Assembly: GCF_900117445.1 (NCBI RefSeq)
Contig: NZ_FPEJ01000003.1
Span: 62,001 to 126,000, forward strand
Origin: Hyphomicrobium sp. NDB2Meth4
Lineage (GTDB): Bacteria; Pseudomonadota; Alphaproteobacteria; Rhizobiales; Hyphomicrobiaceae
Direction: 5' to 3'
DNA: 64,000 bases
Shown here: in pieces, positions 37,901 through 46,437 of the stretch
Layout of the letters: every line of letters begins with the position of its first letter
Numbering within the stretch: position 1 is the first letter of the stretch
Program-made: the position numbers and the translations under genes
Notes under the pieces: model-generated
Seen by the model: the letters and a program-made list of their open reading frames with translations, nothing else
Database searches by the model: none
Told to the model about the DNA's origin: nothing

Positions 37901-38701
37901 CGGCACGCGCCATTCTGTATTGCGCCCGGCATAGTCGAGCATCAGCGTCGCGTTGCGCAGTCCGAACTCGCGCAAGTATGAAGTGGCATCGAGACGCTGT
38001 CGCGCGCGTGAGGACATATCCGTCAGCACACGGGCAAGATCGATGCGCTTCAGCGGTCCCATCGCCTCGGCGGCCGGAGCAGATGACGCCGAACGCGTCA
38101 CTGGCACTGGCGCCGGTGCTAGCGGACCATTTGAAGGCTCGCGTTCAACGCCGGTCGCATCGCTCGGCACCGGCTTTGAAAAGCTCAGCGCCAGCCCCCC
38201 CTTCTCCGAATAGAAAAGAAATAGCCGCGGCTCGATCAGCTCAATGCGCGCCGGGACTACGCGCATCGACCACAGCGCTGGCGTCGAAATCTCGACTGCT
38301 GCAAACGGCGCTGACGCAACGACGTCGCCGTCGACCTCGTGCACACGCACATTGCTGAGACGGAATTCCAGCCCGCCGGTTTCCGACAGCGATACGACGG
38401 CATCGTCGATGCGCACGGTATTGCCGCCGAGTTCAGCGTTGATGCCCCTCTCAATCGGCTCGACCAGAAATTCGAGCGACATTGGGCCATGACGCAACCG
38501 CACGTAGCCAAGGCCGGCCACGAGCAGCGCCAGCATGAGAAACGGCGCAAGAATGAATACCGATCGGCCGACGCCGTGCAGCACATGATCGCAAGCGACG
38601 GCAGCCGTCGTCACGGAGCGCTTCAGGTTCGAGGCCGGCGGTTCCGGTGCTCGCGGCGCTGTGCGGCCGGTCTGTGTTTTTGGTCTTCCGGTCGTCTGCA
38701 A
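34937..38701 (-). CDS. YhdP/AsmA-like large envelope protein (DUF3971)
   Basis: A 1254-residue protein with one N-terminal membrane helix (about residues 49-66, FILAPFLMLALLVAGLGY). A very long periplasmic part follows, rich in beta strands. The C-terminus, GLNSALCEIPLFGQIITGPKCEGISGMTFAIQGSMDRPEVIVNPLSMLAPGIFR, is the AsmA-like C-terminal signature. YhdP, TamB and AsmA proteins form hydrophobic troughs bridging the inner and outer membranes and move phospholipids. The start is uncertain: the longest frame begins with TTG at 38701 and no good ribosome site is evident. A basic Pro-rich N-terminal segment precedes the helix. Confidence 0.88.
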   Translation of the reverse strand: MQTTGRPKTQTGRTAPRAPEPPASNLKRSVTTAAVACDHVLHGVGRSVFILAPFLMLALLVAGLGYVRLRHGPMSLEFLVEPIERGINAELGGNTVRIDDAVVSLSETGGLEFRLSNVRVHEVDGDVVASAPFAAVEISTPALWSMRVVPARIELIEPRLFLFYSEKGGLALSFSKPVPSDATGVEREPSNGPLAPAPVPVTRSASSAPAAEAMGPLKRIDLARVLTDMSSRARQRLDATSYLREFGLRNATLMLDYAGRNTEWRVPSLNIELMHGRTRSVITGRAMVMAAGGKPWELKFETDESERSRTLNLKTSVNGLVPRSIAGTVPELSLLQALDLPVDGEATLELTSDGDVRSAALALSLGHGSIKLPALPEAPLEVDGGAIRLGYDGVAEKVMLSPSTLSWRGSRVTISGVAQADDPNAEHPSWKYQLRAQDGSFAAEEFKVAPVALEEWRASGKIEPHRGAVELDEFVLRAGGAVISMSGSLVAGAEPASTRLEGTIGPMALNTLKALWPKAVAPGAREWIGERVDRASVQGAKFRFVSGAQMATEPGVGTQEHQLSFLMDVADVELRVIDELPPVVSSRVTARIENDSLEVTIPEAGMVLAPDRQLPLSDGRFTAVDIMSEVPTGEVVFASQTNVGNVLDLIAHSRPAFLEETGLPRDGIDGKVEAQFKINLPLLADLPDGSVKIDGKGRLFDGRVKKIADSYQVQSASIDFDISEKAAGANGQMLINGVLAKLGWQRIFDAPADKQPPLRLSATLDNTDRNQLGLDINSIVQGVVPIEVTIGHDASGEQLIQLHGDLTSADLLLEGVAWRKPPGRPANLQCDIVRGKTHKTELQNFKVAGDDIAIEGWLAIGADNRLREFHFPDFSLNVVTRMEVEGTLNSNDIWKVKVRGPTFDGRNFFKSLFSLGQLTENAPKPKEPREGMDVDAEIGTVIGHHEVSLRNVKVKLSKRGEKLVALDARSTLDGGQPLAVVMRQDPGQPRKLYADSTDAGQALKLIDFYPNIQGGRVRLEVNMEGKGAAEKTGILWVEQFRILGDPVVSEVFSGADEGRPAIDGGSGRRAKRVTREVFDFTLMKVPFSVGYGQFVMSDSQLRGPMLGASIRGKVDYKMRQVNLGGTYVPLQGLNSALCEIPLFGQIITGPKCEGISGMTFAIQGSMDRPEVIVNPLSMLAPGIFRDIFQMTPFDPKVQRRDDALGDTTTSGVRASSTIGKPGDEGQTAAPGTVIGNETIDGWSSQTVSPPTKKR

Positions 38702-38952
38702 GTCCGGCCCCTAGACAGTGTCAGGATGCTCCACATCCCGAGTGCAAACAACAAGAAATGGGATGTCCGCGCAACCACCCGGCGCGCCCCCTCTGACGCA
38801 CTAAATATGGGGCGCGCGCGCCCCTCAATTCTGCACACGCCAGTCCCTTGCGCGGCTTTCGCTGCGCCGCTAAGCCTCAGGCACAGTGGAATTTGTTGTC
38901 GTGTGACCCGGTCCACGTGCACGTGGAAAAGCGACAAAAGAAAGGCATCTCG

Positions 38953-39423
38953 GTGACCATCGAAGAAGGTTCCCCAGCCCCCGCCTTCGCGCTCCCCGAC
39001 AGCGATGGCAAGACCGTCGAGCTTTCGGGCCTGAAGGGAAATCGGGTCGTCATCTACTTTTACCCAAAGGACGACACGGCGGGGTGCACCACGGAGGCCA
39101 AGGACTTCACCTGCCTAGCCGACGATTTCAAGCGCGCCAAGACGACCCTTCTGGGAGTTTCTCCCGACAGCTCCGCAAGCCATCGCAAGTTTCGCGATAA
39201 GCACGAGTTGGCCGTCCGTCTGTTGTCGGACGACGGTCATCGTGTCGCGGATGCCTACGGGGTGTGGGTGGAGAAGTCGATGTACGGGCGCAAGTACATG
39301 GGAATCGAGCGTGCCACATTCCTGATAGATAAAGCTGGCAGGATCGCGCGCATCTGGAGGAAGGTTAAGGTCAAAGGACATGCCGAAGCGGTGCTCGAAG
39401 CCGTCCGCGCGATGAAACGTTAA
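38953..39423 (+). CDS. bcp: Thioredoxin-dependent peroxiredoxin (Bcp/PrxQ)
   Basis: A 156-residue peroxiredoxin that reduces hydroperoxides. The peroxidatic cysteine lies in DTAGCTTEAKDF. The usual PrxQ resolving cysteine five residues later is replaced by Lys, but another cysteine occurs nine residues after the first (DFTCLADDF). The start is GTG at 38953 with GAAAGG ahead, matching the family opening (IEEGSPAPAFALPD). The frame upstream to 38848 is probably untranslated. Confidence 0.93.
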   Translation: MTIEEGSPAPAFALPDSDGKTVELSGLKGNRVVIYFYPKDDTAGCTTEAKDFTCLADDFKRAKTTLLGVSPDSSASHRKFRDKHELAVRLLSDDGHRVADAYGVWVEKSMYGRKYMGIERATFLIDKAGRIARIWRKVKVKGHAEAVLEAVRAMKR

Positions 39424-39624
39424 GCGCGCGCCTGGTTACGTTGCACACATTTTGTGCCTGCATCGGCGAAGCAGTCGATGACCCCAGGCGGGATCTGTGC
39501 TTAGATGACTGAATGGGGGGGATTTCTCGGCTCGATAGCCGCATCGGATCCCCGATTACTAATCTGTCCTCGTCTACTCCAAGACCTGTATCCGATCGTT
39601 GCGTCAGAGCAGAGGTGCACGCTT

Positions 39625-40125
39625 ATGTTGCCGAATTTCAAAAGATCCGAGTCCGAGCCGCCAAAGGTCACGCCGCCCAACTTCGCACCCGCTGCCGCAC
39701 AACCCGCATCCGGGGCGCGCCCCATCGGTCTCGCCCGAACGAATGAGCGCAACGCGCCATCCGTCATCGGCCCGGATCTGACCATCAACGGCAATCTCGT
39801 CTCCAAGGGCGAAGTGCAGATTGACGGCGAAATCCAGGGCGACATCCAAGGCACCTACGTCGTCATCGGCGAGAAGGCCCGCATCACCGGCGGCATCGTC
39901 GCCGAAGAAATCGTGGTCCGCGGTCACGTCATGGGCTCGGTGCGCGGCAAGCGCGTCATGCTGCAGTCGTCCAGCCACGTCGAGGGCGACATCTTCCATC
40001 AAGCGCTGGCCATCGAGCAGGGCGCCTTCTTCGAGGGCAAGTCGCGCCGCTCGGAGGATCCCACCGCCGAGGCCGCCAAGCCTGAAATTCCTTCTTCGCT
40101 CACCAGCGCCGGCCTGAGCAGCTAG
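39625..40125 (+). CDS. Bactofilin family protein
   Basis: A 166-residue cytoskeletal protein. The central region (about residues 52-135) is the right-handed beta-helix of bactofilins, with repeats such as LTINGNLVSKGEVQIDGEIQGDIQGTYVVIGEKARITGGIVAEEIVVRGHVMGSV. Short unstructured ends flank it. Bactofilins polymerise without nucleotides and organise cell shape, stalk or peptidoglycan enzymes. AGAGG precedes the ATG at 39625. An intrinsic terminator follows. Confidence 0.93.
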   Translation: MLPNFKRSESEPPKVTPPNFAPAAAQPASGARPIGLARTNERNAPSVIGPDLTINGNLVSKGEVQIDGEIQGDIQGTYVVIGEKARITGGIVAEEIVVRGHVMGSVRGKRVMLQSSSHVEGDIFHQALAIEQGAFFEGKSRRSEDPTAEAAKPEIPSSLTSAGLSS

Positions 40126-40176
40126 TCGCCCGCGCGACGCTTCGGCATCGCTCCTAGAGCGCACACGAAAATTATA

Positions 40177-40212
40177 GGCCCCGGCTGCGGTATCCGCGCC
40201 GGGGCTTTTCCT
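40177..40212 (+). terminator. Intrinsic terminator after the bactofilin gene
   Basis: The stem GCCCCGGC pairs with GCCGGGGC, with an inner TGCGG/CCGC-rich loop, followed by TTTTCCTTT. Confidence 0.8.
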
Positions 40213-40246
40213 TTGTGCCCACACACCCAGCACCGCTTCGGCCACC

Positions 40247-42847
40247 TCAGGCAGCCACTCGTTCGGCATTCCACTGCGCGAGCGCGATACGGCGCCCGCC
40301 TAGCTCGTCGAAATCGCGCTCGCGGCAGCTCAGCACCAGCACTTGGTGGCTTTTTGCCGCCAGCTGCAGCGCCTGGAACAGCCTCTTGAGACGATCATCG
40401 TCCGTATTCACCACCGCGTCATCGATGATCAGCGGCGCAGGTGTGCCCGTGTCCGCGAGAAGCTGCGCGAACGCCAGCCGAACAAGCAAGCCCAGCTGTT
40501 CCTGTGTCCCGCCACTGAGCCGCGCGAACTCTTCGCGCACGCCGCGGCGTTCGAGCGCCTGTGGCGCCAGATCCTCACCCAGCACAAGATGCGCCTCGGG
40601 CCACATGAGTTGCAGATACGGCGCCAGCCGGCCGACCACCGGCCGCGCGAAACGATCACGCGTGCGCGTCGCCGCTGCGTCCAGCTCCTTCATCAAAAGC
40701 AGCAAAGCTTGAGCTTCCTGCTGAAGGTCGGCGCAGCGCGCCTCCGCCTGCACGCACAGCGCTTCGAGTTCCTCGACGCGCGCTTCGACGTCTTCGGCCC
40801 GATCGGAGGTCAGCCCTCCCAGCAGGCCGCTCTCGGCCTCGCGCAACGCCGAGATTTCTGCACGCGCTTTCTCATCGGCGATACGCGCCGCCTCGGCCGC
40901 CTTCTGCAATGCACTGACGCGCGCCTCATCGGACGACTTATCACGCCACGCGGCAGCCTCCAGCACAGCGACGTTCAAAGTCTCGCGCGCAGCTCCCAGC
41001 GCCGCGCGTCGCTCCGCCAGAGCCGCCGCGCGCGCCTCGGGCGCGCCCAGTTCCTCGCTCAAGCTGGCGATATCCGCCGCGTAGTTGTTGGCCTGTGCAC
41101 GCAGCGTCAACCACTCTTCGCGCGCCTGGCCCTCGGCGGCTTCCGCTTCGGCCAGCATCGCTTCCGCCTCGGCAAGGGCGCCCTGCGTTTCGCTCGCGCG
41201 TGCATCGATGTCATCCGTAGATCCGGCAACATTCGATGCAGCAACTGTTGCCGCCAATTCCGCATGCGACTGCTGAAGGTTCTGGATGCCTTCGCGCGCG
41301 ACCATCTTCAGCCGTTCGCAAACCTCCGCCAGACGCGCTTCGCCGTCACGCCGCTCTGCGAGCAAGCGCTCGGCTTCCTCCAGCGAGCGGGCCCCGACAC
41401 CAAGCAGCAGTTCTTCGCGACGGGCGCGATGGGCTGCAAGCGCATCCTCATCGCGCGCCACATCGTCCGACTGCCCCGGCTCGATCGTCAGCACGCCGAC
41501 GCCGGCAATCTCCAGCCTGATCGGACGCGTCGGTTGCAGCACTTCGCCATCACCGAGCGCCCGCCCGTCAAGCGTCACCCTTCCAGCACCGCCATCAACA
41601 TAAGCGAGGCTCACACGTGGCGCCGATGCAGAAAGGCGCGCTTCCAGCTTCAGGATGCTTGAAGCCTCGCGCCGCGCCGCTTCGATCGTTCGCTCATCCG
41701 CGGCATTGCCCTTTAGAGCCTGGACGAGCTGCATACGCTCCGCTTCCGCAGCGCGCGCGGCCTCCAAACGCAGCGACAGCTCGGCCAGCCGATCTCTGCG
41801 TGCCAGCGCCTGCCGGTCACGTTCGAGCCCGGCAAGCACCCCTTTTAGGGCGTCGCGATTCTGCCGCGCATCCTTCGCTTTCTGAACGCTTGCAACGCCG
41901 CGCGCCTCGCAGGCGGCAAGCAGAGGCGCGGTCTTCGCAGCCGCCGCCTCGCGCTGCGCCAGAGCATCGATGCGCCGCTCCAGCGCTTCCAGCAGCGCCT
42001 GGGCCGCTGCGAGCTGCTTCTGGCCACCCTCGACGGCAGCCTCCGCGAGCTTCAGCTTCTCGCGCGCCTTCTGCGCGTCCTCGAACGTGCGCTGCGCATT
42101 CTCCCGCTCGCGTTGACGCAACTGGGCAGCCTCGGCATCACCAATTTCGGCAAGCCTCACGCGCACATCCTGCAGCGCCTCAAGACGATCGAGCGCCCGC
42201 TTAAGGCGTTCTCTGGCATCGTCCCTCTGCTTCACGAGATCATCGCGCCGGTCGATCGCCGCCTTCAACGCGCCCGCAGGACGCGGCGGATTATGGCTCG
42301 TTACCAGGCCGGCAAGCTCGGCTTTCACACGCCCCGCGACGAACCGGGCCGCACTGCCATCGGCGACGTTCTCCACTTCGCTCTCGATCGCGGCCATGAA
42401 CGTGGCCCCGCCCGTCTTCACCGGCGCCATGCTGGCGAGCGCTTCACCCTGCGTGACACACAACAACGAGAAGTGCCCCGTGCCGCCAAGCAGCTTGCAA
42501 AGCAGCGTCTCCGCATCCCCGCCGCGCGAAACCTGTCCGGTCGACAGATCGTGTAGTTCGGCCGACCGCGTCGTCAGGTATTGCTTGCGCAGCCGCCACG
42601 GACGTCCCTGCACGTCGAGATCGAGCTCGATCAACGGTGCACCGCCCGAATAAGGACGCAGCTCCTCGATCTCCTGCTTTTTCGACGTATGCGGCAGGAA
42701 CAGAGCGGTGTTCACGGCGCGCAGGATCGTGGACTTGCCAAGCTCGTTCGGGCCCGCAAGCACATCGAGGCCGCCCGTCAGGCCTTCGAGCGCAACCGGT
42801 GTGCTGAAGCGGCCAACCTCTTTCAGGCGAATGGCGCGGATTTTCAT
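40247..42847 (-). CDS. SbcC/YhaN-like AAA ATPase
   Basis: An 866-residue SMC-like ATPase. Walker A is in AGPNELGKST (residues 31-40). The signature is RLSGGTQEQLGLLVRLAFAQLL, and Walker B is PLIIDDAVVNTDD near the end. Between them lie about 600 residues of Ala/Glu/Arg coiled coil, with a less helical insert near the middle (around SLAYVDGGAGRVTLDG). It overlaps the nuclease gene upstream by four bases. By analogy with SbcCD and Rad50-Mre11, the pair should act on DNA ends or hairpins. The short coiled coil fits the YhaN subgroup better than SbcC. Confidence 0.9.
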   Translation of the reverse strand: MKIRAIRLKEVGRFSTPVALEGLTGGLDVLAGPNELGKSTILRAVNTALFLPHTSKKQEIEELRPYSGGAPLIELDLDVQGRPWRLRKQYLTTRSAELHDLSTGQVSRGGDAETLLCKLLGGTGHFSLLCVTQGEALASMAPVKTGGATFMAAIESEVENVADGSAARFVAGRVKAELAGLVTSHNPPRPAGALKAAIDRRDDLVKQRDDARERLKRALDRLEALQDVRVRLAEIGDAEAAQLRQRERENAQRTFEDAQKAREKLKLAEAAVEGGQKQLAAAQALLEALERRIDALAQREAAAAKTAPLLAACEARGVASVQKAKDARQNRDALKGVLAGLERDRQALARRDRLAELSLRLEAARAAEAERMQLVQALKGNAADERTIEAARREASSILKLEARLSASAPRVSLAYVDGGAGRVTLDGRALGDGEVLQPTRPIRLEIAGVGVLTIEPGQSDDVARDEDALAAHRARREELLLGVGARSLEEAERLLAERRDGEARLAEVCERLKMVAREGIQNLQQSHAELAATVAASNVAGSTDDIDARASETQGALAEAEAMLAEAEAAEGQAREEWLTLRAQANNYAADIASLSEELGAPEARAAALAERRAALGAARETLNVAVLEAAAWRDKSSDEARVSALQKAAEAARIADEKARAEISALREAESGLLGGLTSDRAEDVEARVEELEALCVQAEARCADLQQEAQALLLLMKELDAAATRTRDRFARPVVGRLAPYLQLMWPEAHLVLGEDLAPQALERRGVREEFARLSGGTQEQLGLLVRLAFAQLLADTGTPAPLIIDDAVVNTDDDRLKRLFQALQLAAKSHQVLVLSCRERDFDELGGRRIALAQWNAERVAA

Positions 42848-43965
42848 GTCCGAGACTCCGCTTCCGCCTGTCGCGCCAACGCAAACAACCTGCGCAATGC
42901 GCGCCCAGCCACGGCTGCATCCGCACCGCTGTTCTCCGACGATGCCTTGAGCCGCTGTGCGATCTCACCCAGCACCGGGGAATCGAGCGCGGCGAGATCG
43001 GCAGCATCCGCGAACGCCGTCACGCCGCTCATATCCGCGGACAAATGAAACAGGCGCGGCGTCAACTCCGCGAGCTTACCGTCAATCCGCGCCAGCTCCG
43101 CCATCGGCACGGCACCCGAGAGCTCGAGCGTCATCAGGCATTGCGCGGCCGCCCTGCCCAGCGCCGACACCTCGGCATCGATCTGCGCCAGCGATGAGAC
43201 GTCATCGAGCTTTTGCGAACGCCGCAGCCAAGTGAACTGCGCAGTCCGCACCGGCGTCACCTCCGGCGGCGCTTCACCGTCGACGTGAACGATGAGTGCA
43301 TTGCCCGGATCGTTGTCGCGGAACCCATCCGGTTCAGGCGTGCCCGAATACCAGACGCGATCGGAAATCCGCATCGTCCCGTGCCAGTCGCCCAACGCCA
43401 TGTAGGCAAGCCGCGCCGACTTCACGCGCGCTGGATCAATGGGAACATTCGCATCGCCGTTGCTGCCGAACCCCTGCACCGACCCGTGTGCCAACCCGAT
43501 GCGCACCGCGCCCGCAGCGATCCCGTCCCACCAAGCCGTCGGATCAATCTCTGTCCGCTTCGACGCCAGCGGTGCCGGCAGCAGCACGACGCCCGGCGCA
43601 AGCTCGGCGGGCTTCGCTTCCAGATGCAAATGAACGTTCTGAGGCACCCCAGCGGCCGCGACTCCGCTCCACACCCCCCCCGCCCGCGCCGGGTCATGGT
43701 TCCCCGGCAGCAGGTGCCAATTGAGTTGCGGATGCGCCTTGAGCTGCTCCAGCACCCGCCGGATCAGCATGTCGGGGATCGTCTCCGCGTCGAACACATC
43801 GCCGGCCACGAGTACCGCAGAACAGCCAGCCGCCGTCGCTGCATCAGCCAACCGGCCGATCACATCGAAGCGCTCCTTGCGCAGCACTACCGCTTCCTCG
43901 TCCGGAAAGGACCCGAAGCGCTTACCCAGCTGCCAGTCAGCCGTATGCAGGAATTTGAAGCTCAT
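42844..43965 (-). CDS. SbcD/YhaO-like DNA repair nuclease
   Basis: A 373-residue Mre11-type phosphoesterase. Motifs are HTADWQLG, LVAGDVFD, LPGNHD, LAHG and GDWH. The first metal motif reads D-W-Q, where SbcD has D-x-H. The substitution may be a subgroup trait and needs comparison. The C-terminal part (residues 260-373) is Ala/Leu-rich and may contact the ATPase. The ATGA overlap with the ATPase gene shows coupled translation. Confidence 0.9.
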   Translation of the reverse strand: MSFKFLHTADWQLGKRFGSFPDEEAVVLRKERFDVIGRLADAATAAGCSAVLVAGDVFDAETIPDMLIRRVLEQLKAHPQLNWHLLPGNHDPARAGGVWSGVAAAGVPQNVHLHLEAKPAELAPGVVLLPAPLASKRTEIDPTAWWDGIAAGAVRIGLAHGSVQGFGSNGDANVPIDPARVKSARLAYMALGDWHGTMRISDRVWYSGTPEPDGFRDNDPGNALIVHVDGEAPPEVTPVRTAQFTWLRRSQKLDDVSSLAQIDAEVSALGRAAAQCLMTLELSGAVPMAELARIDGKLAELTPRLFHLSADMSGVTAFADAADLAALDSPVLGEIAQRLKASSENSGADAAVAGRALRRLFALARQAEAESRT

Positions 43966-44115
43966 AGAACCATAATGTTCTCGTTACGTTCTCAGCGCAA
44001 CCACAAATCGCCGGCGCCAAAGTTATCCACAGGGGCAGGCAGCTGGCGGCAGCAACCTGGTTGCCGCCAGCGAACCGGATGCCGGACGGCATCGAACCTG
44101 CCGCCAGCGCCCGGC

Positions 44116-44316
44116 TCATTCGTCGTCATCGTCGTCGCCTTCCTCTTCCTCGTCATCGTCGACGAGGCTCTTCAGGGTTTCGACGATCTGCAACTCGCCA
44201 TCTTCTTTCGACTCGACCAGCCACTCGGTCAGGATCGTCTCGCCCTGCTTGAACACGACCTTGAACGGCAGCTCGTCGCCCGACACAGGAACGACATCGC
44301 CAGTGACAAAAGCCAT
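44116..44316 (-). CDS. Small protein with acidic tail
   Basis: A 66-residue protein of no family I recognise. GGAGGGTCATC directly before the ATG at 44316 decides the start. Residues 1-48 look like a small beta-rich domain (DELPFKVVFKQGETILTEWLV). The last 14 residues are nearly all Asp and Glu. It is likely cytoplasmic and may bind a basic partner. It stands 150 bases upstream of the nuclease/ATPase pair on the same strand. Confidence 0.7.
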   Translation of the reverse strand: MAFVTGDVVPVSGDELPFKVVFKQGETILTEWLVESKEDGELQIVETLKSLVDDDEEEEGDDDDDE

Positions 44317-44559
44317 GATGACCCTCCATGCGTTTCGCCGGCGCGCTCTGAGGGCGTGCACGGCCAGCGCAGCCTAGTTGGGATTCGAATTATTTCGAGC
44401 GTGCGGGCAGCATGTAATCCGCTGTGGAAAACCCCTTCAGGACAAAATCTTGGCGCAATGGACTTGCCGCCCCGCGCCGCCGTTCGCTCCCTGAAGCGGC
44501 CGTCCCCCGCTATGCGCCGTCACCGAACACTTCTAGTTTAGCCGCCGCAATTTCCAGCA

Positions 44560-44588
44560 GCGGCGAGGATCCCCCTCGCCGCTTTTTT
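44560..44588 (+). terminator. Terminator-like hairpin just before the htpX-like gene (possible attenuator)
   Basis: A nine-base arm GCGGCGAGG pairs with CCTCGCCGC across a short loop, and six Ts follow. It has every feature of an intrinsic terminator, yet ends only 11 bases before the ATG at 44600. No promoter can fit in between, so transcription of the gene must pass through it. Confidence 0.7.
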
Positions 44589-44599
44589 GAGGGAAGCAG

Positions 44600-46297
44600 A
44601 TGGCTCGCCTGTTCTTTGCTTCGTTCGTTACGATCGGTCTCATCTTCGGCATGGTCTGCGGCGTCATTCTCGCCGCGCTCGTCTTCACCGAGAACGTCGA
44701 TCTCGGCTTCGCGATCGGCCTTACCATTCTCATCAACGGCGTGATCTGGCTCGTCAGCCCATGGCTCAGCGATCTGACGCTGCGCTGGTTCAACAAGATG
44801 GCCTTCCTCGACGACGCGGAAGTGAAAGCGCGCTATCCCGGCGTGCACCAGATCATTCACGCTGTGGCGAACGAATATAAGTTCAGCGCGCCGCGCATCG
44901 GCCTCATCCCCGACCGCAACCCGACCGCCTTCACGTACGGCCTGCTGCGCTCAAACGCGCGCATCGTCGTCACCGACGGCATTTTCGAGTTCTTGAACGA
45001 GGACGAGCAGCGCGCGGTCGTAGCCCACGAGCTCGGCCACATCGTCAACCGCGACTTCATCGTCATGACCGCCGCGGGCACGCTCGTGCAGATTCTGTAT
45101 CAGGTTTACGCGGCCTCGATGCGCTCGAGCCGCGGCGGCAGCGGCAAGAACAAAGGCGGCCAAGCGCTCGTCGCCGTCGCCGCCATCGTCATGTACTACA
45201 TCGGCATCTACCTCCTCTATTATCTCAGCCGCACACGCGAATATCTTGCTGATGCGTTCTCCGCCGAGCATGTCGAAGGGCGTCACCTCGCCTCCGCGCT
45301 GGTCAAGATCGCCTACGGCATCGTCAAGGTGGAAGACACCGAGGAAACGCAGAGCCTGCTGCAGAGCACGCGTCACCTCGGCGTCATCGACGTGAAGAAC
45401 GCCCGCTACTCCGGGCTCGAAGCCGAGAGCGACCTGCAAAGCCCTGAACGCGCATCGGAAGCCATGCTGTTCGACGCCCACAATCCGTGGGCACGTCTCA
45501 TCGAGCTGAATTCAACGCACCCGCTCACCGGCATGCGCATATCGCACCTGGGCGAAATCGCGCGGCAGAAGGCACAGCCCTTCCCGGACTACGATCTCGT
45601 TGCCGCCGCTCAGCGCGTCCACCTCGACAAGGCCGCGCTCTGGCGACAGTTCACGCGTGAGCTCGGCATCCTCGCGCTGCCCGCGGTGCTTGCTGTACTC
45701 GCCGCCTTCACCGGCGTGTGGCCGCTCATCCCGGCGGGCTTCGCGCTCGGCGTCCTGATCACCTTGCCGCTGCGCTATCCTTCGACGTCGCCTTCCGCCA
45801 CCACCGTCGCCACTCTGATGACCAACCCAGCGGCCTCGCCCGTCATCGGCCGCCCCGCTCAGCTCACCGGCAAGGCCATCGGACGCGCCAACCCAGGCTT
45901 CTTTGCCGGCGAGGACGTCATCTACCAGGACAAGACCGGCCTGCTGACCGCCGATTTCCGCTCGATGCTTGGCTTCATCGGCGATCTCTTCGCGGGCTGG
46001 CGCCGTGTCCCCAAGCACCTCGGTCAGGACGGACAGCTCACCGGCTGGTTCCGCCGCAGCATGGGCGGCTACATCATCACCAAGGAGATGCGATCGACCG
46101 CCGGCATCCTCCGCGCCCGGCCCTATTTCTGGCAGGCCGCGCTCTCGCTGGTTGTGCTCACCGCCAGCCTCTACGCCGCATTCGTCGGCATCGGCACCGT
46201 CGCTGACGAACTCGGGTATAAGTCGCAAGGGCACCGGGCCGCTGGGCACGAAAGGCACACCCCTGAATTTCAAAGCGAAATGGCCCCCGAAGAATAG
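44600..46297 (+). CDS. HtpX-like M48 membrane metalloprotease
   Basis: A 565-residue inner-membrane zinc protease. The zinc motif is HELGH in AVVAHELGHIVNRD, and the third ligand is in REYLADAFSAE. Two helices precede the catalytic domain and one or two lie within it (ALVAVAAIVMYYIGIYLLYYL). After residue 310 there is an extra C-terminal region with two hydrophobic segments (around 355-395 and 515-540) and soluble loops, making it nearly twice the size of E. coli HtpX. HtpX degrades misfolded membrane proteins. GAGGGAAGCAG precedes the ATG. Confidence 0.9.
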   Translation: MARLFFASFVTIGLIFGMVCGVILAALVFTENVDLGFAIGLTILINGVIWLVSPWLSDLTLRWFNKMAFLDDAEVKARYPGVHQIIHAVANEYKFSAPRIGLIPDRNPTAFTYGLLRSNARIVVTDGIFEFLNEDEQRAVVAHELGHIVNRDFIVMTAAGTLVQILYQVYAASMRSSRGGSGKNKGGQALVAVAAIVMYYIGIYLLYYLSRTREYLADAFSAEHVEGRHLASALVKIAYGIVKVEDTEETQSLLQSTRHLGVIDVKNARYSGLEAESDLQSPERASEAMLFDAHNPWARLIELNSTHPLTGMRISHLGEIARQKAQPFPDYDLVAAAQRVHLDKAALWRQFTRELGILALPAVLAVLAAFTGVWPLIPAGFALGVLITLPLRYPSTSPSATTVATLMTNPAASPVIGRPAQLTGKAIGRANPGFFAGEDVIYQDKTGLLTADFRSMLGFIGDLFAGWRRVPKHLGQDGQLTGWFRRSMGGYIITKEMRSTAGILRARPYFWQAALSLVVLTASLYAAFVGIGTVADELGYKSQGHRAAGHERHTPEFQSEMAPEE

Positions 46298-46437
46298 TCT
46301 CGGCCGAGAAAAGGGAGTCGGATCTGCCACAGCCCCGGCCGCATTCACGCCAAGACTTTCGGGATAGATTGTCGCTTGCCCGTTGTTGGTGCAAAACGTT
46401 TTCTACGCCGAATCGATTTGATGGAGTGACAATCGAC

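Noticed and set aside
40343-41662. 439-codon plus frame over the SbcC-like gene
   Set aside because: Antisense shadow of a coiled-coil region rich in Ala, Glu and Arg.
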